A DNA stretch of 64,000 bases from Trichopria drosophilae (lineage: Eukaryota > Arthropoda > Insecta > Hymenoptera > Diapriidae), in the NCBI GenBank assembly GCA_030407085.1, contig CM059582.1, forward strand, positions 25,929,001 to 25,993,000, read 5' to 3'. Below, piece after piece: positions 1-11,684 of the stretch. Made by a program: the position numbers and the translations under genes. Every line of letters begins with the position of its first letter. The stretch's first letter is position 1. The notes below the pieces were generated by a model. That model saw only the letters and a program-made list of their open reading frames with translations. It ran no database searches and was not told the DNA's origin.

Positions 1-117
1 GTGATTCTACTTTATATTATAATAATACGTAACAACTATAATAACTAATATCAGTAACAATGTGGGATACACATGACTATAATGATGGACATAGATTGAA
101 TATGGAAGTTTTCATTT

Positions 118-345
118 CATTTCTGGTGACAGAAACTCGTCTGCACTATAGTTAAAATTAGTTCCAAGCGTTGGACAAATAACAATAGTCACGATAGTGT
201 TAAGAATGGATATTGTTTCCCTACTACCGAAACAATGTTTGCTGCAAATTGGTTATTAGAGTAATCGACCGGCAATAGTCTAGTCTAGGGTTCAAGTCCC
301 GGCGCTCCGTATCGATTTTAACATTTTTTTGAAAAATACAAAACT
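118..345 (+). mobile_element. tRNA-derived SINE or foldback remnant
   Basis: A B-box-like stretch (GGTTCAAGTCC, near 284) follows a diverged A-box-like stretch (near 250), as in a tRNA-derived element. The 118-141 segment (TTCTGGTGACAGAAACTCG) and the tRNA-like core both have counterparts in the foldback at 7315-7898, so the two are related copies. In that element the core lies in the opposite orientation relative to the shared flank. No acceptor stem closes around the core, so it is not an intact tRNA gene. Confidence 0.5.
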
Positions 346-564
346 GCGAAATCTCGTAAAAAAATTCTATCGTTATGAAGCATTTCAAATAATTCTCATA
401 TCGGTAATTCAAATTTCAGAAGGTTAACTAATTTAACTCTAGGATTTTGCTGCTGTTTTACTTACGATTTCAATCTAACTTAATTTTTACATTTAAAGAA
501 TTGTATAAATCAATAAACTTTTTATCCGAAGCATACCGTGTTTAACCCTTTCAGTCATGCATTT

Positions 565-1015
565 CTATTTTCACTGAATTTGGTTGAAACTCGTTAGTCG
601 GAGGTTTTTGGGATTGCTGAATACGAATTTGATGTCAGTGTTTAAAAATTCAAAATGGCAGATTCAATATGGTGGACAAAAATTGAAAATCGACTGAATT
701 TGCTTGAAAAAACTTACTCAGGGGTTTTCGAGGTCACTGAATACGAATCTGATATCAGGTTTCGGAAATTCAAAATGGCGGACCCAATATGGCGGATAAA
801 AAATTGAAAGTCTACTGTATTCGCGTGAAAAATGTGACTCGAGGGTTTTCGAATCTTCAAAATCTATTTTCATTTTCGTATTCAGTCACCTCGTAAACCC
901 CCGAGTATTTTTTTTTCAAGGGTGATTCAGTGGATTTTCAATTTTTTGTCCGCTCTATTGGATCCGCCATTTTGGATTTTTAAAAACCAACAGCAGATTC
1001 GTATTCAGCGACCTC
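565..1015. repeat. Dispersed ~140 bp repeat, two direct copies and one inverted copy
   Basis: Two head-to-tail units (about 573-705 and 706-845) share GCTGAATACGAATTTGA-type and CAAAATGGCGGA-type motifs about 50 bp apart. A third copy at about 865-1015 is inverted. The same family recurs at 8070-8190 (one unit) and 12590-12905 (three inverted units). No coding sequence is visible in it. Confidence 0.75.
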
Positions 1016-3784
1016 AAAAAAAACGTATAAATAATATGTTTCCTGAATATGTTTGTATGGAATTATTCGTCATTTTTACTCGTCACAAACGATTTAAAAA
1101 AGAAAAATAGTTATTTTTTGGTATACTTTTATTTATAATTAATTAAATGTCTTAGCTATGTAGAAAATCAATCGTAATGTAAAAAAACATGAGAAACTGA
1201 TTTTTAAATGTAAAAAAAGGAGCGGATAAAAGGGTTAAAGCAATGAAACAAGTAAAAAGCTTCTAGTTAAATATGTAACGCATATGGTTAAGGCGTGACT
1301 ATCTAAGCCGAAAGTTGCTTGAAACGTAAAGCCATACGTTTTCCTGTCACATGTTCACCCTCATTTTTCAGCCTGCACAGTGAGACTATATTGCGATTGC
1401 AGACCCATGTTTGCTTATCACGAAATACGTTTTCCCATATCCATAGAAATAAAATTAATCTCGTTATAACGTACAACTGACAACTATAAGTGCTAATTTC
1501 ATGGTAGCACCTCGACATCATTGAAAATAAACGCTTCAAACAGATGTAAATTTTGTATGGATTTTGGGATTTGCAGGATATAGTCTATAGCTTTCAGCAT
1601 TATGTGGACTGTTAAACGTAAATGTATTTAAATATTAAAATAATATATTTAGATAATTATTTCATTTTATTACTACTATTTTTCACATATGAAATTATTA
1701 ACTTCGTAGGATCTATTTTCCTAAATTGTTTTCTTTGTCTCGTCATACTGTAACATCAATCATCAGCACATGTATATTTAGTTTTCTCTATTTATTCAAA
1801 CGATGATTAAAATACCAGTGATTGAAAATCAATAAAAAAGAATTAAAATTGTTTAATTTCTGTTAATTTCACTTTTGACAGAATTGGAAAATAATGTGTC
1901 CTATTCCGCTTAATTCCTTTGCAGAATGGAAAAAAAACTTGGATATAATTTATAAATCCCCAAATCTCAAAAAAATTCATTTCGAAACTCGAATTATACT
2001 ATGTAATTCTTTTAAATTACAAATGTAATCAAACAAATAGGAATTAGATCGAATTGGAAAATTCAATCTAATTTTTTGTTGTAATATCAAAAATATTAGA
2101 ATTGGCGAATCCGAGCCAATTATTTTTCGTAAATTTCCTAGGAAATGCAACAAATTGAAAGGACCAATTCCAAATTTTACAAGATTTGGTTTGTAAATTG
2201 TTATATACTACTCCGAGAATTGCAATGGAAGTGGAAGAACTTTGCCAATACCCATAATGACAAATGCGACTGGTTCCCTTTCGTTCACTGCACCCAGAAA
2301 ATACGACAGAATTTGATGGATTTCACCAATATCAAATATACAAAATTTGATTTTTGAATTCGTTCAGAGAATTGCAGACGAATTGGATGAACTCACCCAT
2401 TGCAAAATGTGCAACATTTGACTTCAGAACTACATCTTTTTTTACAATTTTTGTGCACTTGCTGGGATATAATTACGTGGACTAACGACCAAAGTCAAGC
2501 AATTATATAAATCATAAGATTAAAGATGATATTCTATTCCCCGGTGTTCGTTTTTATAAGGAAGACAAATTTCATTTATGAAGTACTTGTATATGTCTAA
2601 AGTACTAAATTTAGAGCTGCTCAAGCAATCGACCTTCATGGATTTTCATCATCATTTGCATTTCGCAAGTTTCAATCTGCAGTTGAATTAATAGAATTTA
2701 AAAATTAGAGGAAAAGGAAAAAAACAAACAAGGGTTAATAATTTGGAGGGTTTTTTATGTAATATAAATATTAAATGAAAAATCTAGCAACGTTTCGACT
2801 CCGATATGAGTTCTCTTCAAGGCTATGTAAGAAACCGGTGGTAATTGCGTCGTATTTATACTAAATTAGGGGATATGAAGTTTTGTATGTGTTGGTGGTG
2901 CCGTACTAAGAATAATGGAACCATTGACAAACCATGTATGGGATTCATTACAGAAAGAAATGGTACACTTCCGGTAGCTTTGATGTTTGGAACCTGATGT
3001 TGACGGTATTGTTCTCTTTTTTTATAAAATAATTTTCAAGGTGCTCTTTTTGTCCAGTTTTTTTCTTTTGCAAGGATTATGGTGTTGTTATAATGATAAT
3101 CGTGTCGAGTTTCAATGGTTGGTTAGACCTGTAAACTGTTCCGAATTTTTTGCAAAAATGTTCCTCTTAGTGTTCGTTTATTTGTGTTTTAAGAGGCCTG
3201 TAAAACTAGGCCTCTAATTCTCGCAGTAGCACCATTCGACCTAAACAAATAGTAATCTTCTGAACAAATATCGATTATCCAACCATACCCATTCAAATAT
3301 AGATAAAAATATCATTAAAAGAAAATATTCTATATTTACATACACAGAGTAGGAAAGTTCAATCCTATTACTCAATATTATTCTCGTTAAACTCCGTAAG
3401 CACCCTGCAGACGAAATTAAACAATAAATTGCATGCTGTTCCCTATATAGTACAATCCCCTACTCTAATTCAGTACGTAATCCAATAAACGTAAACCATG
3501 TTTCGTATTACGTATAGGGGCAATGAACTTCGTGAACTGCGCACGGTCGGCCGGGTATATACTGTAATTAGATAATTACAGATATGTACTGACTAAAGCC
3601 GTATACTATTTTGTAAAAATTTCTTTTTGAGGTTCAATATGTTTTCTCATTTACTCAAAAACAAAATGTGCTTTATCGGTTTTGGAAGTTTTTCTTATAT
3701 TTTCCGTTCCTTTTTCGACCCTATTGAAAATTAAGGGGATTCTAAACGATATTTAAATGCCCGCTGCATTTTGGGCCACTATTA
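1016..3784. other. AT-rich intergenic sequence, no gene recognised
   Basis: Only short ORFs without recognisable domains occur here. Around 1860-2400 the phrase GAATTGGAAAAT and related A/T-rich words recur, which suggests a decayed repeat. A structured motif at 2787-2823 is listed separately. Confidence 0.5.
2787..2823 (-). other. Hairpin followed by GAAACGTTGC, retroelement-type motif
   Basis: Read on the minus strand, TTGAAGA is followed by a small hairpin (GAACTC, loop, GAGTC) and then GAAACGTTGC. This arrangement (GAAGA, stem-loop, GAAACGTTG) recurs in many metazoan retroelement-derived repeats and resembles the core of a hammerhead ribozyme. I find no partner strand for stem III nearby, so self-cleavage is not supported. 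Confidence 0.3.
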
Positions 3785-4080
3785 TTCGGGGTCCTACGCT
3801 CTCAATTTTTCACTGATTTCGATGAAATTCTTTTTACAACTCCATGAGGCTTATAAAAAGGTCTTTGTGAAGCCGAAATTTTGAAACTTATCGCTAACTT
3901 TTGTAAAAAAGTTGCCGAATGTTACAGTCGATTTCTGTTGGCACGAATTTTATTCGAGACCCTACGTCCTCAATTTTCCACCGATAGCGATGACATTTTT
4001 TTTACAACTCCATGAAACGTAAACAAAGGTCTTTGTAGAGCTAGAATTTTAAATAACATTTCTGAATTGTCTAAATAAAT
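3785..4080 (+). repeat. Two-copy tandem duplication, ~168 bp period
   Basis: CCTACG...CTCAATTTT...TTTTTACAACTCCATGA...AGGTCTTTGT appears once from about 3791 and again from about 3959, with clear divergence. Two copies only; no coding potential. Confidence 0.6.
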
Positions 4081-4189
4081 ATTTATTTGATATTTCATAA
4101 GTTTTAAGTTTAACCGCTAGCGTTGCGATCGGTTCATGCTGTAATGTTTCAATGACGTGACAAAATCAAGAGAAAATATAAGTAATATT

Positions 4190-4445
4190 GCAGACACCCA
4201 GCTGTTCGTCAGTCATATGGATTTGGCATTCAATTCCGAAATCCAAAGTTCGAAAATTTTGTACTCCGAGCGAGCCGTGCAAACATTTTTTGTCGATTCG
4301 TGACGATATCATGTAGATACCGTGCATCGCGATCGGTCTGTCCATGATGACAAAAGACAAGGAGGAAGACAATACAACGGTACAACGACCGCGGGGAAGC
4401 AGCAGGCATATTCACCAATGAATCCACCAACTAATTGTTCCAGGT
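4190..4445 (+). other. GC-richer island, possible decayed exon
   Basis: This segment is visibly richer in G and C than its surroundings. An acceptor-like TTGCAG precedes it (about 4192) and a donor-like CCAG/GTATTT follows (about 4442). The frame over 4322-4442 reads as a hydrophilic Gly/Gln/Pro-rich peptide, but no one frame stays open across the island. I recognise no protein family. It may be a pseudo-exon or part of an old transposon. Confidence 0.2.
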
Positions 4446-4499
4446 ATTTTTTTAACAATATTAATTTATTTGCTTTTTATCAGACTCAACCTACTGAGG

Positions 4500-4862
4500 A
4501 TTCTGGTAATAATTACAAAAAAATGAGAAATATGAAATGTCTTTAGATGCAAATAATCACCAATAAAAAGTTTAATCGCTTCTTACCATACTCGTATATA
4601 TAGACTAATAGAGTTGACAGCTCTGGTATCGATTAAACAAAATACGATATATGAAATGTCTTTAGATGCAAATAATCATCTATAGTAAGTTTATTCGCTT
4701 TTTACCAGACATGTATAAATAAAGCTGACAGCTCCGGTACCAATTCAACAAAATACAATATATGAAATGTCTTTTGATGCAAATAATCATCAATAAAAAG
4801 TTTATTCGCTGCTTACCAAACTCGTATAAATTCATTTGACAGCTCTGGTAATAATTAGGTTG
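4500..4862 (+). repeat. Three-copy tandem repeat, 111-119 bp period
   Basis: ATGAAATGTCTTTAGATGCA starts at 4532, 4651 and (one change) 4762. Each unit continues through TTATTCGC, TTACCA, GTATA and GACAGCTC(T/C)GGTA. The flanking TCTGGTAATAATTA occurs at both ends of the array, as expected for unequal exchange. Confidence 0.85.
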
Positions 4863-5700
4863 AGAAGACATTGAATGTAATGGATGTTACTTTTGCTGGA
4901 TTCATAAAAATGTAAAAAAGTGTTGAGCGACGTGAAAATTGTATATTTGTTCGACAAAGTATTATAGATGTAAAAATGATAAGATCGTTGATGGTAATGA
5001 ATGTTACCAATACTTCGATCAGTAAAAAGTTCCATGTTTGTTGTAAAGAATACAGAATTATTTCTGTTTGGAACCAGGTTATAAAAATATTAGTATACTA
5101 TAATATAGTACAATAATAATTAAGTTAAACCTGAGTCGTCGAAGGTAATAAATGATGCGGTTGATGGGTCATAAAAATGTCAAAAAGTGTTAATGGACAT
5201 AAAAATTGTAAATTTTTCGCTGGTAATGAATGTTACTATTAGTTTGAACAATACAGATATTGAAAAATTATTGCCAATATAAAAAAGACGAGATCGTTGA
5301 TGGTAATGAATTTTATCACTACTGCGATCAATAAAAGTGTTTAAAACCTTGTAACAAATGCAACATCGTTGATGGTAATGACTGTTACCATTTATTTGAT
5401 TGACACAAGTGTCGAAAAATGATTATGCGTATATGAAATATAAGACCCATAAGGGTTGAAAAATGATTGCTGATGTACGAAATACAAGTTCGTTTAATGT
5501 TAATGAATATTGCCGTTAATTCACATATAAAAAAGCTTAACAAATTGTTGGCAATGAGAAAATGTAAAAGTATAATGAATGCTACCATTGCTAGATTCAC
5601 AAACCTGTAAAAAAATGTTTAGCGACATACAAACCAATTATGTTGTTAGTAATGAATGTTACATTAACATATACATAACCATGATGTAATGAATTATCAG
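4863..5700 (+). repeat. Degenerate minisatellite built on GTTGATGGTAATGAATGTTACC
   Basis: The phrase GATGGTAATGAATGTTACC or a near match recurs about six times (near 4990, 5220, 5295, 5370, 5500 and 5645), mixed with CATAAAAATGTAAAAAAGTG. Spacing is irregular. The array abuts the three-copy repeat. GGTAATGAATGTTACC is itself a short imperfect palindrome. Confidence 0.6.
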
Positions 5701-6478
5701 TGACTGGATTGTGGCGAATACACTATATATGTTTACTCTGTCGTTCTAACCTAAACGTCATTCCGAGCAGTTGAGTCTGTACTGCGCCATATTGGATATT
5801 GTATTGAAGACCCCGTGCCAACCCCCAAAAAACATATATATCAAGAGAAATTTATTTAAATTTCGTTTAGAATCCTCTTAACAACACACATTTACATGAT
5901 AAAGTCTTTCTTGAAATACATGCTGAAATCAGAACAATGTCAATACTATTATTTCAAAAATTCGTTATCGTAATGGTATTTTTTGGTAATGTAAAATTTA
6001 CCACAGTAGATATGGGCAGCTAATGCAATATTACAGAGAAAGGAAAGTAATTTCAGTTTTCTCTAATATTGAGATATAATATCATATAATAACAAAACTA
6101 ATGTCTATAATCTAGCTGCCACACTTCATTAGAATAACATAGCTGCCATACTGGGACGTTTCGCACACCATTCAAAAAAAAATGTGTTGCGAAGTGGTTA
6201 TTGACTTATTCGACATAAAAAAAATGTTCTGGGAATTGTTAAGAGTTGTTTTAAAACACAGTATGGGTTCATTTATGAACAAATAATGTACAGCATTAAA
6301 AAAGAAACATGAATGTAAAAAAATATGAAAAATGACCATTTTCACTACAAAATTAATCTTATTCGTGTTTTTTCATGTAAAGAGCTAAAAATTGAATGGA
6401 ATACTCTTGAAATATATATCTTCAAGGAAAAAATTCGTTTGATAGTCGGCAATGAAAAAAAGGTATTTATTTTCAATT
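5701..6478. other. Intergenic, nothing recognised
   Basis: AT-rich sequence with no domain-bearing ORF, apart from short imperfect palindromes such as TTTCGCACACC...GTGTTGCGAA near 6158-6192. Confidence 0.5.
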
Positions 6479-6796
6479 TTATAATAAGGCATTTTTCGAA
6501 AAAAAAACATTTGACATTTCAGTGTCTATTTCATTCCCAACGCAAGTATGACAGAAATGTAATCGGCGATTATCACAATTTGGAATTTCACAACTGGAAC
6601 ACGCTTCACTGTTTTTTTTGTCTTCTCTGCGAGTGCAAAAACCACATCTCTGTCTTGACGTTAAACGCATCCTCTCGTATTCAATTTTTTGTACATCAAG
6701 CTTCAGTATCGTAGCGATCCCAATTTTGATGTCTCTGCGCAAAGTCAACGTTTCATACCTTTGAGTCAAGTAGGGCGTTATCAGATACATGTACAA
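6479..6796 (-). pseudogene. piggyBac transposase C-terminal remnant
   Basis: The minus-strand frame has a segment like the end of the piggyBac catalytic region (LITPYLTQRYETLTLRRDIK), then a Cys/His-rich tail: RCGFC, CSSCEIPNC and FCHTC. That spacing suits the C-terminal zinc-binding domain of piggyBac transposases, which binds the transposon ends. Reading upstream, the frame hits a stop codon just before this segment, so the copy is broken. It has the same orientation as the catalytic fragment at 11685-12245 and could be the far end of the same element, split by later insertions such as the foldback at 7315-7898. A separate copy is equally possible. Confidence 0.6.
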
Positions 6797-7314
6797 AACA
6801 ATTTTTCAAGGCGCATGATTGCTGTGCATTTTTCAGTACTATTGTCTGCCCTTAACTTACACTTGAGAAGAATTCTAGCGTTGTCCATCTAATAACCCGG
6901 AAAATGTATTATAAACGCGTTCAAAAAAATTCCAACCATCCCCAATGTTTTTACTTACGTTTTTTCTTCACAATAAAAACAATACACGGTCAACAAAAAT
7001 TTTCTAAAAAACGATGGGAAATAACGATAACTGGCACACTGGGATCTCTGACGGCACCACTCAACTTCACACAACTGCCAAAGTTACAATAATGCTTTCA
7101 ACGTCATAGGTTGTGCTCGAGGAGGAAGGGGCATCCTCCAACTAATCACAGATGGCGCCACAAGTCCACATTTCTCCCGGTAAAAATGCTTAAATTGGAC
7201 TTGATTTCGGTTGGGGTCACCCTGACCCCACGGTTGCAGCTAAGGGTTAATTATTATAGACCAGCAAGAAGTAAAAATAACTAATTTTTAACTCCGTTAA
7301 TTCTATTCTTGTAT
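6797..7314. other. Intergenic, possibly decayed piggyBac sequence
   Basis: No recognisable coding sequence. Position and strand would suit the degraded middle of a piggyBac element, but I could not carry the protein match into this stretch. Confidence 0.3.
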
Positions 7315-7898
7315 ATTTGATGGACGTTTTCGACTAGCAAATTACGATGTATTTGTGATGTATACTTTTAATGTTTCTAGAAATTTTTTTCTGGTGGCAG
7401 AAACTCGTCTGCTTGATAAAAAATAATGCACTTTTACTAGAAAAATTCAACATTTTTTCATGCTAGTAAAGATAGAGAGATTGGATTATTTTACGATTTT
7501 TCGAAAAAAAATGATGACCAAAGTGGAAAGATTCGATGCACCTGGAGTTGAACCCGAGACCTTTCGACTGCTGGTCGAATACTCAACCAACTACACACTC
7601 TCTGACCACTTCGCAACATTAATTTCAAGATCTTTAAACAATCCAATCGTAATCAGGTAAACTACTACCTTACCGCCTTTCACGAGGTCTAACTTTTTTC
7701 GAAAAATCTTAAAATAATCCAACCTTTCCATCTTTGCCATCAAAACAAAAATTGTGAATTTATCTAGTATAATTTGCATTATTTATGATCGAACGTTGGA
7801 ATTGCTGTAATCAGACAAAATTTCCTAGAAAATTAAAAGTATCTATGCATCACGAAAACATTTTGATTTACTCGCTCGTCAAAGACGTCCATCAAATG
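7315..7898. mobile_element. ~585 bp foldback element with tRNA-like core
   Basis: Left arm (ATTTGATGGACGTTTTCGAC, 7315) and right arm (GACGTCCATCAAAT, ending 7898) are inverted copies. Pairing continues inward in blocks, including TTGGATTATTTTA(C/A)GATTTTTCG (about 7481 and 7695-7720), so the arms total roughly 200 bp with interruptions. The centre (about 7535-7605) reads on the minus strand as tRNA-like: TGGTTGAGTATTCGACC, then GGGTTCAACTCC as a B box. The right arm overlaps no gene. No transposase is encoded, so it is non-autonomous. Part of it recurs at 118-345. Confidence 0.7.
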
Positions 7899-8069
7899 AT
7901 TAGTTACTATTTCGTTACGAGCATAAAATACATTTATTCTAGTATTGTACGAACCGATTAAGACCAAGAATAGAAAACTCGATTAATAGCTTTTTGCGAT
8001 AAATCGATTTTTTTTAATTAATTGACTCTCACCTTTTAAGGCAAAATTTTTTATGACATTGAAAAATTC

Positions 8070-8190
8070 TGAAATACGGTATTTGGGGGTTTTCAAGGTC
8101 GCTGACTACGAGTCTTCATCTGTTTTCCAAATTCAAAAAGGCGGATCCAAAATGGTGGACCGAAACTTAAAAATTTGGTACTCGTAGGGG
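8070..8190 (+). repeat. Single copy of the GGCGGA dispersed repeat
   Basis: GGGGGTTTTCAAGGTCGCTGA, then a tract with AAGGCGGATCCAAAATGGTGGA, matches the units at 565-1015. It is followed by a short G-rich run near 8188-8200. Confidence 0.65.
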
Positions 8191-9894
8191 GAGGGGGGGT
8201 TCGACTTCGCAGATTGAGAATTTGCTCTCAAATTTTCAAAATTCTAAATCACCACACAATATGTTCTTGATCTTCGTACACGTTCTTTTAAATTGTTTCA
8301 TAATGCGATTATTTAAACATTAGATATGAATTTTAGAAACAAATACATCGAACACCCCTGATTTGTAATTTTTTTAATATATCATTTCTGCGTTTTCTTA
8401 AACTTAATTAGGACAGACCGAATTTAAATAAATAACATATAATACGCATACATGTATGTATCATGCCACACGGAAACAAATGATTAACATAAAAATTACA
8501 TAAAACTGATACTTTTAATGTGCAGAAAAAAACATCGTTTCGATTTTCGAATGATCACAATTTATAGTATAAACGAAGAACGTTCATATTGAAAGATTAA
8601 AGTTTTCTAAGGAATTAGCATTATCCACAGGATGATGATAATATTATAAGAACTGGCAATCTATATCCGGTTTTGAGTGATGGATTGGACTTATATCCAT
8701 AAATAAATTCTTTCCGATGTAATAGCGCGGTTAAGAAGACGTCGACAGAAAGCGGGACCGATGCGAATAAATTGGAAATTTAATGTATCTATACCGGTTG
8801 TACGATAATAGAAATGTCAACATAATATTTAACACGATTAGCAGAGATTAATTTTAAGAGTTTTTGATAAATCAAAAGTAATTTTTTAACGTGTTATTTC
8901 AATTTTTTAATTAATAGCTTATTATAATTCATTTTATAATCTTATAACTGCTTATAATAAATTGATTCAAACATTGAAACTGAGCAGTATCAACCCTTAG
9001 CACATCTTTATATTGGTCCGCAAAATTAAAAATTAAAAGTAGAATAAAAGAGCAAAATGCAACTTAACATTTAAAATCTGATGAATGCTTCTAAATAAAA
9101 ATATCTTAAACAAAATATTCATTATACACACAAAAAAAAAAGATTTTAAATTTAACTAAAAGTGGGAAATATTTACAATATACATGTGGATAAGTACATG
9201 CATCAACGGCATAAAAAAATCCGATCTCGGAAAATCTGGAGCATTTGGTGCACTATTGCTGCAGGCCTCGGAGTTGAAGGATTGTGGAATGTAATTTTTT
9301 GTTTAAACAAAATTCGAATCTCTCCTTTACCTCCTAGAAAAAACGTTGACTTGTGGGGTTAAATTTCGGAATACCCTTTGTTATTTCAATTTACAAAAAT
9401 AACAAATAGAATACCTATAAAAGTAAAATGATATTTTTCATTAGTTGAAATGAAATACATTTATAAACCGGCGTACAATTTTTAAATAAACAAACTGGTG
9501 TAAGTAGAGAAAGTTGTCAATATTTAGGATATCTAAATTCTTTGTGATTTAGTATTAGAACATCAATAAAACAATTGCAACGGAAGCGAATAGACTATTC
9601 TAAGCCGATTTGCAAATACTGATGGTATATTGATTTTAGATCTGCCGCGTTTCAAAATACTCCTTTCCTTTGTACTCCATCATTAATCCGCTTACATTTG
9701 TAAAGCTACAGGTCGATCTTTTTTTTAATATACTTTATTTTAGTAATAGCAAAGAACTGACTGGCTCGTCAATATCATCGAGTTCAATTTTAAATGCTAA
9801 TAGATGATAATGAAATATCTCACTTAAAACATTTATTTAACAACTCTACACTTCTCAGCTATTTCATTTTAGATTTGTCTGCAATTACTTCGAC
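8191..9894. other. AT-rich intergenic, nothing recognised
   Basis: No ORF with a recognisable domain, no clear repeat and no structural RNA signature found. Confidence 0.5.
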
Positions 9895-10460
9895 CCCGAC
9901 TAAGTCTGGACAAAGTATTGAATTTGGTTTCTTCGGACAAAAAAATTACCCTATAGTTTTTCATCAAATGTCGACGTTTCAGACTCTAAGGAGCCCAAAT
10001 CAACAATAAAAAAATTTGTGTCCGTGATCTTGTACGTACGTACGTCCGTACGTCCCGTTTTTTTGTCTCGCGATAACTCGTGAACGGATAAGCGTATTGA
10101 GATACATTTTTTTTTAAAATACGCGTCTTGGCTAACTTAGATCTGATTAGATTTTGGGGCAGATCCATCCGTCCATTACTAAAAAAAATTAGCCCCAATT
10201 AAGTTTCTTTGTAGTTTTTTGCATTTATTTTGAAAAATACAAATTTTATTAAAAAATGTTTCAAACAAAAAAGATAGAGCATGAAATTCTCTACAAAAAA
10301 GGTTGTATGCATTTTCTTCCTAAAGTCAACGATAATGCCATAAAAACTGGTTTAAAATGTTTATGACTATTGTCTGAAAAAGTATTGAATTTGGTCATCG
10401 CGGTAAAAAAATTACCCTATTGTTTTTCATCAAATTTCGACTTTTCGACCCCCTACCCCC
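9895..10460 (+). repeat. Duplicated repeat segment with a TACG-rich centre
   Basis: AAAGTATTGAATTTGGT...AAAAAAATTACCCTAT(A/T)G...TTTTTCATCAAAT(G/T)TCGAC occurs at about 9910-9980 and again at about 10380-10445. Between them lie a short TACG/TCCG run (10033-10058) and GTCTCGCGATAACTCGTGAACGG. The block looks like transposon debris. Confidence 0.55.
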
Positions 10461-11684
10461 CAGGGGTAGTCTTTGCCAGCTCCTCGGGCGCGGTGTCCCC
10501 CTACGGGCGCAAAGTTCATTTACGCCCTTGATACGAAAATAACTATTTCGATATATCTAAAAGATGTCTTATATATATCTATAAGATTTCCGTCATAGAT
10601 CTTTTCGACACTTTCCAGATATCTTGGACGAATTATATGTATATATATTGTATATATAATATCACAATAATACAGACAGTAATTAGTAATACACAGTAAA
10701 CATATAATATGCATCGAATAGTCTATTAGAATACAAGTGCATGAAGTAAGTGTTTTGCAACTTTTATTTATTAATACTTCGGCTGGCCTGTTGTCGGGGT
10801 CGCAGTTTTGAAAATGCTCATTTTCAATTTTCATACATATAAGAAACACTATATTGTCGTAACACATCTATCGAAGCCACTTGGACCTAAATGAGAGATA
10901 AGAGGCACCACGCCAACACTAGTTTACTATTTGTAGTTAGGGCGTCTGAGGCTGATTCCTTGCGCCAAGCCTCACTGAAGAGTTCAAGAGCGGAGGGGAT
11001 TGAACGAAACGCCACGCATGTATCTTTTTTAATTTTAATTATTAGTATATTTTGCATGTCTATACAATTTTTTTTGCATATTTAATTATTTTTTTGCACG
11101 TTCATATAAAAAAAAATTGCGTGTTTATGTATATTTTATCTTCATATTTGTGGACTAATGTCATTTTTCTTTCTTTAGCTTTATGATAATTGCATGCTAA
11201 CCAATCGTATTCATATACCAGTTTATTCCAAATAACTGTTAAATCGAAGTTGTAGTATAATATAAATTTATTAGTCTTATAATTATGAATGTCGTTATGT
11301 TTTAAAATTTTTTTATTTTTTATCTTTTACCTTTTTCCTTTTTTCTTTTTTTTTTGTTGTTAATATTATTACTAGTTGAGATTATAAATGTTTTGAAACA
11401 AAGCCTAGAGTTCGGGAATCAAAGTGATTTGAAATGTTTAGAGATCGTCAAACTGTAGCATTTTAACATCTAATGCAATTTTTATAAACATCGTGGTAGG
11501 TCATAAGCCCGGTTTAAAACCAATTTAATAAGTTATGTAAGTTGCCTTTGGGTTTGTCTCGCAATTTTTTTTAATAAATCTAAATCTATTTATCATGTAC
11601 TATATACAATCATTCATAAAAATTTAATTGATATTTTCTTTGCTTTTTCAAGGTAGAATCTGGAAATATTCATAGCAAACTCTT
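10461..11684. other. Intergenic, nothing recognised
   Basis: A GC-rich stretch at 10445-10510 is followed by AT-rich sequence. The minus-strand ORF at 10520-10867 and the plus-strand ORF at 10891-11085 have no recognisable domain and I do not call them genes. Confidence 0.45.

Noticed and set aside
240..310. Possible tRNA gene
   Set aside because: B-box-like sequence only; D arm and acceptor stem do not form, and the segment recurs in the foldback at 7535-7605.
6325..6714. 129-codon plus-strand ORF
   Set aside because: Largely antisense to the piggyBac zinc-finger remnant; no domain of its own.
10520..10867. 115-codon minus-strand ORF
   Set aside because: Cys/Ile/Tyr-rich AT-driven composition with no recognisable motif.
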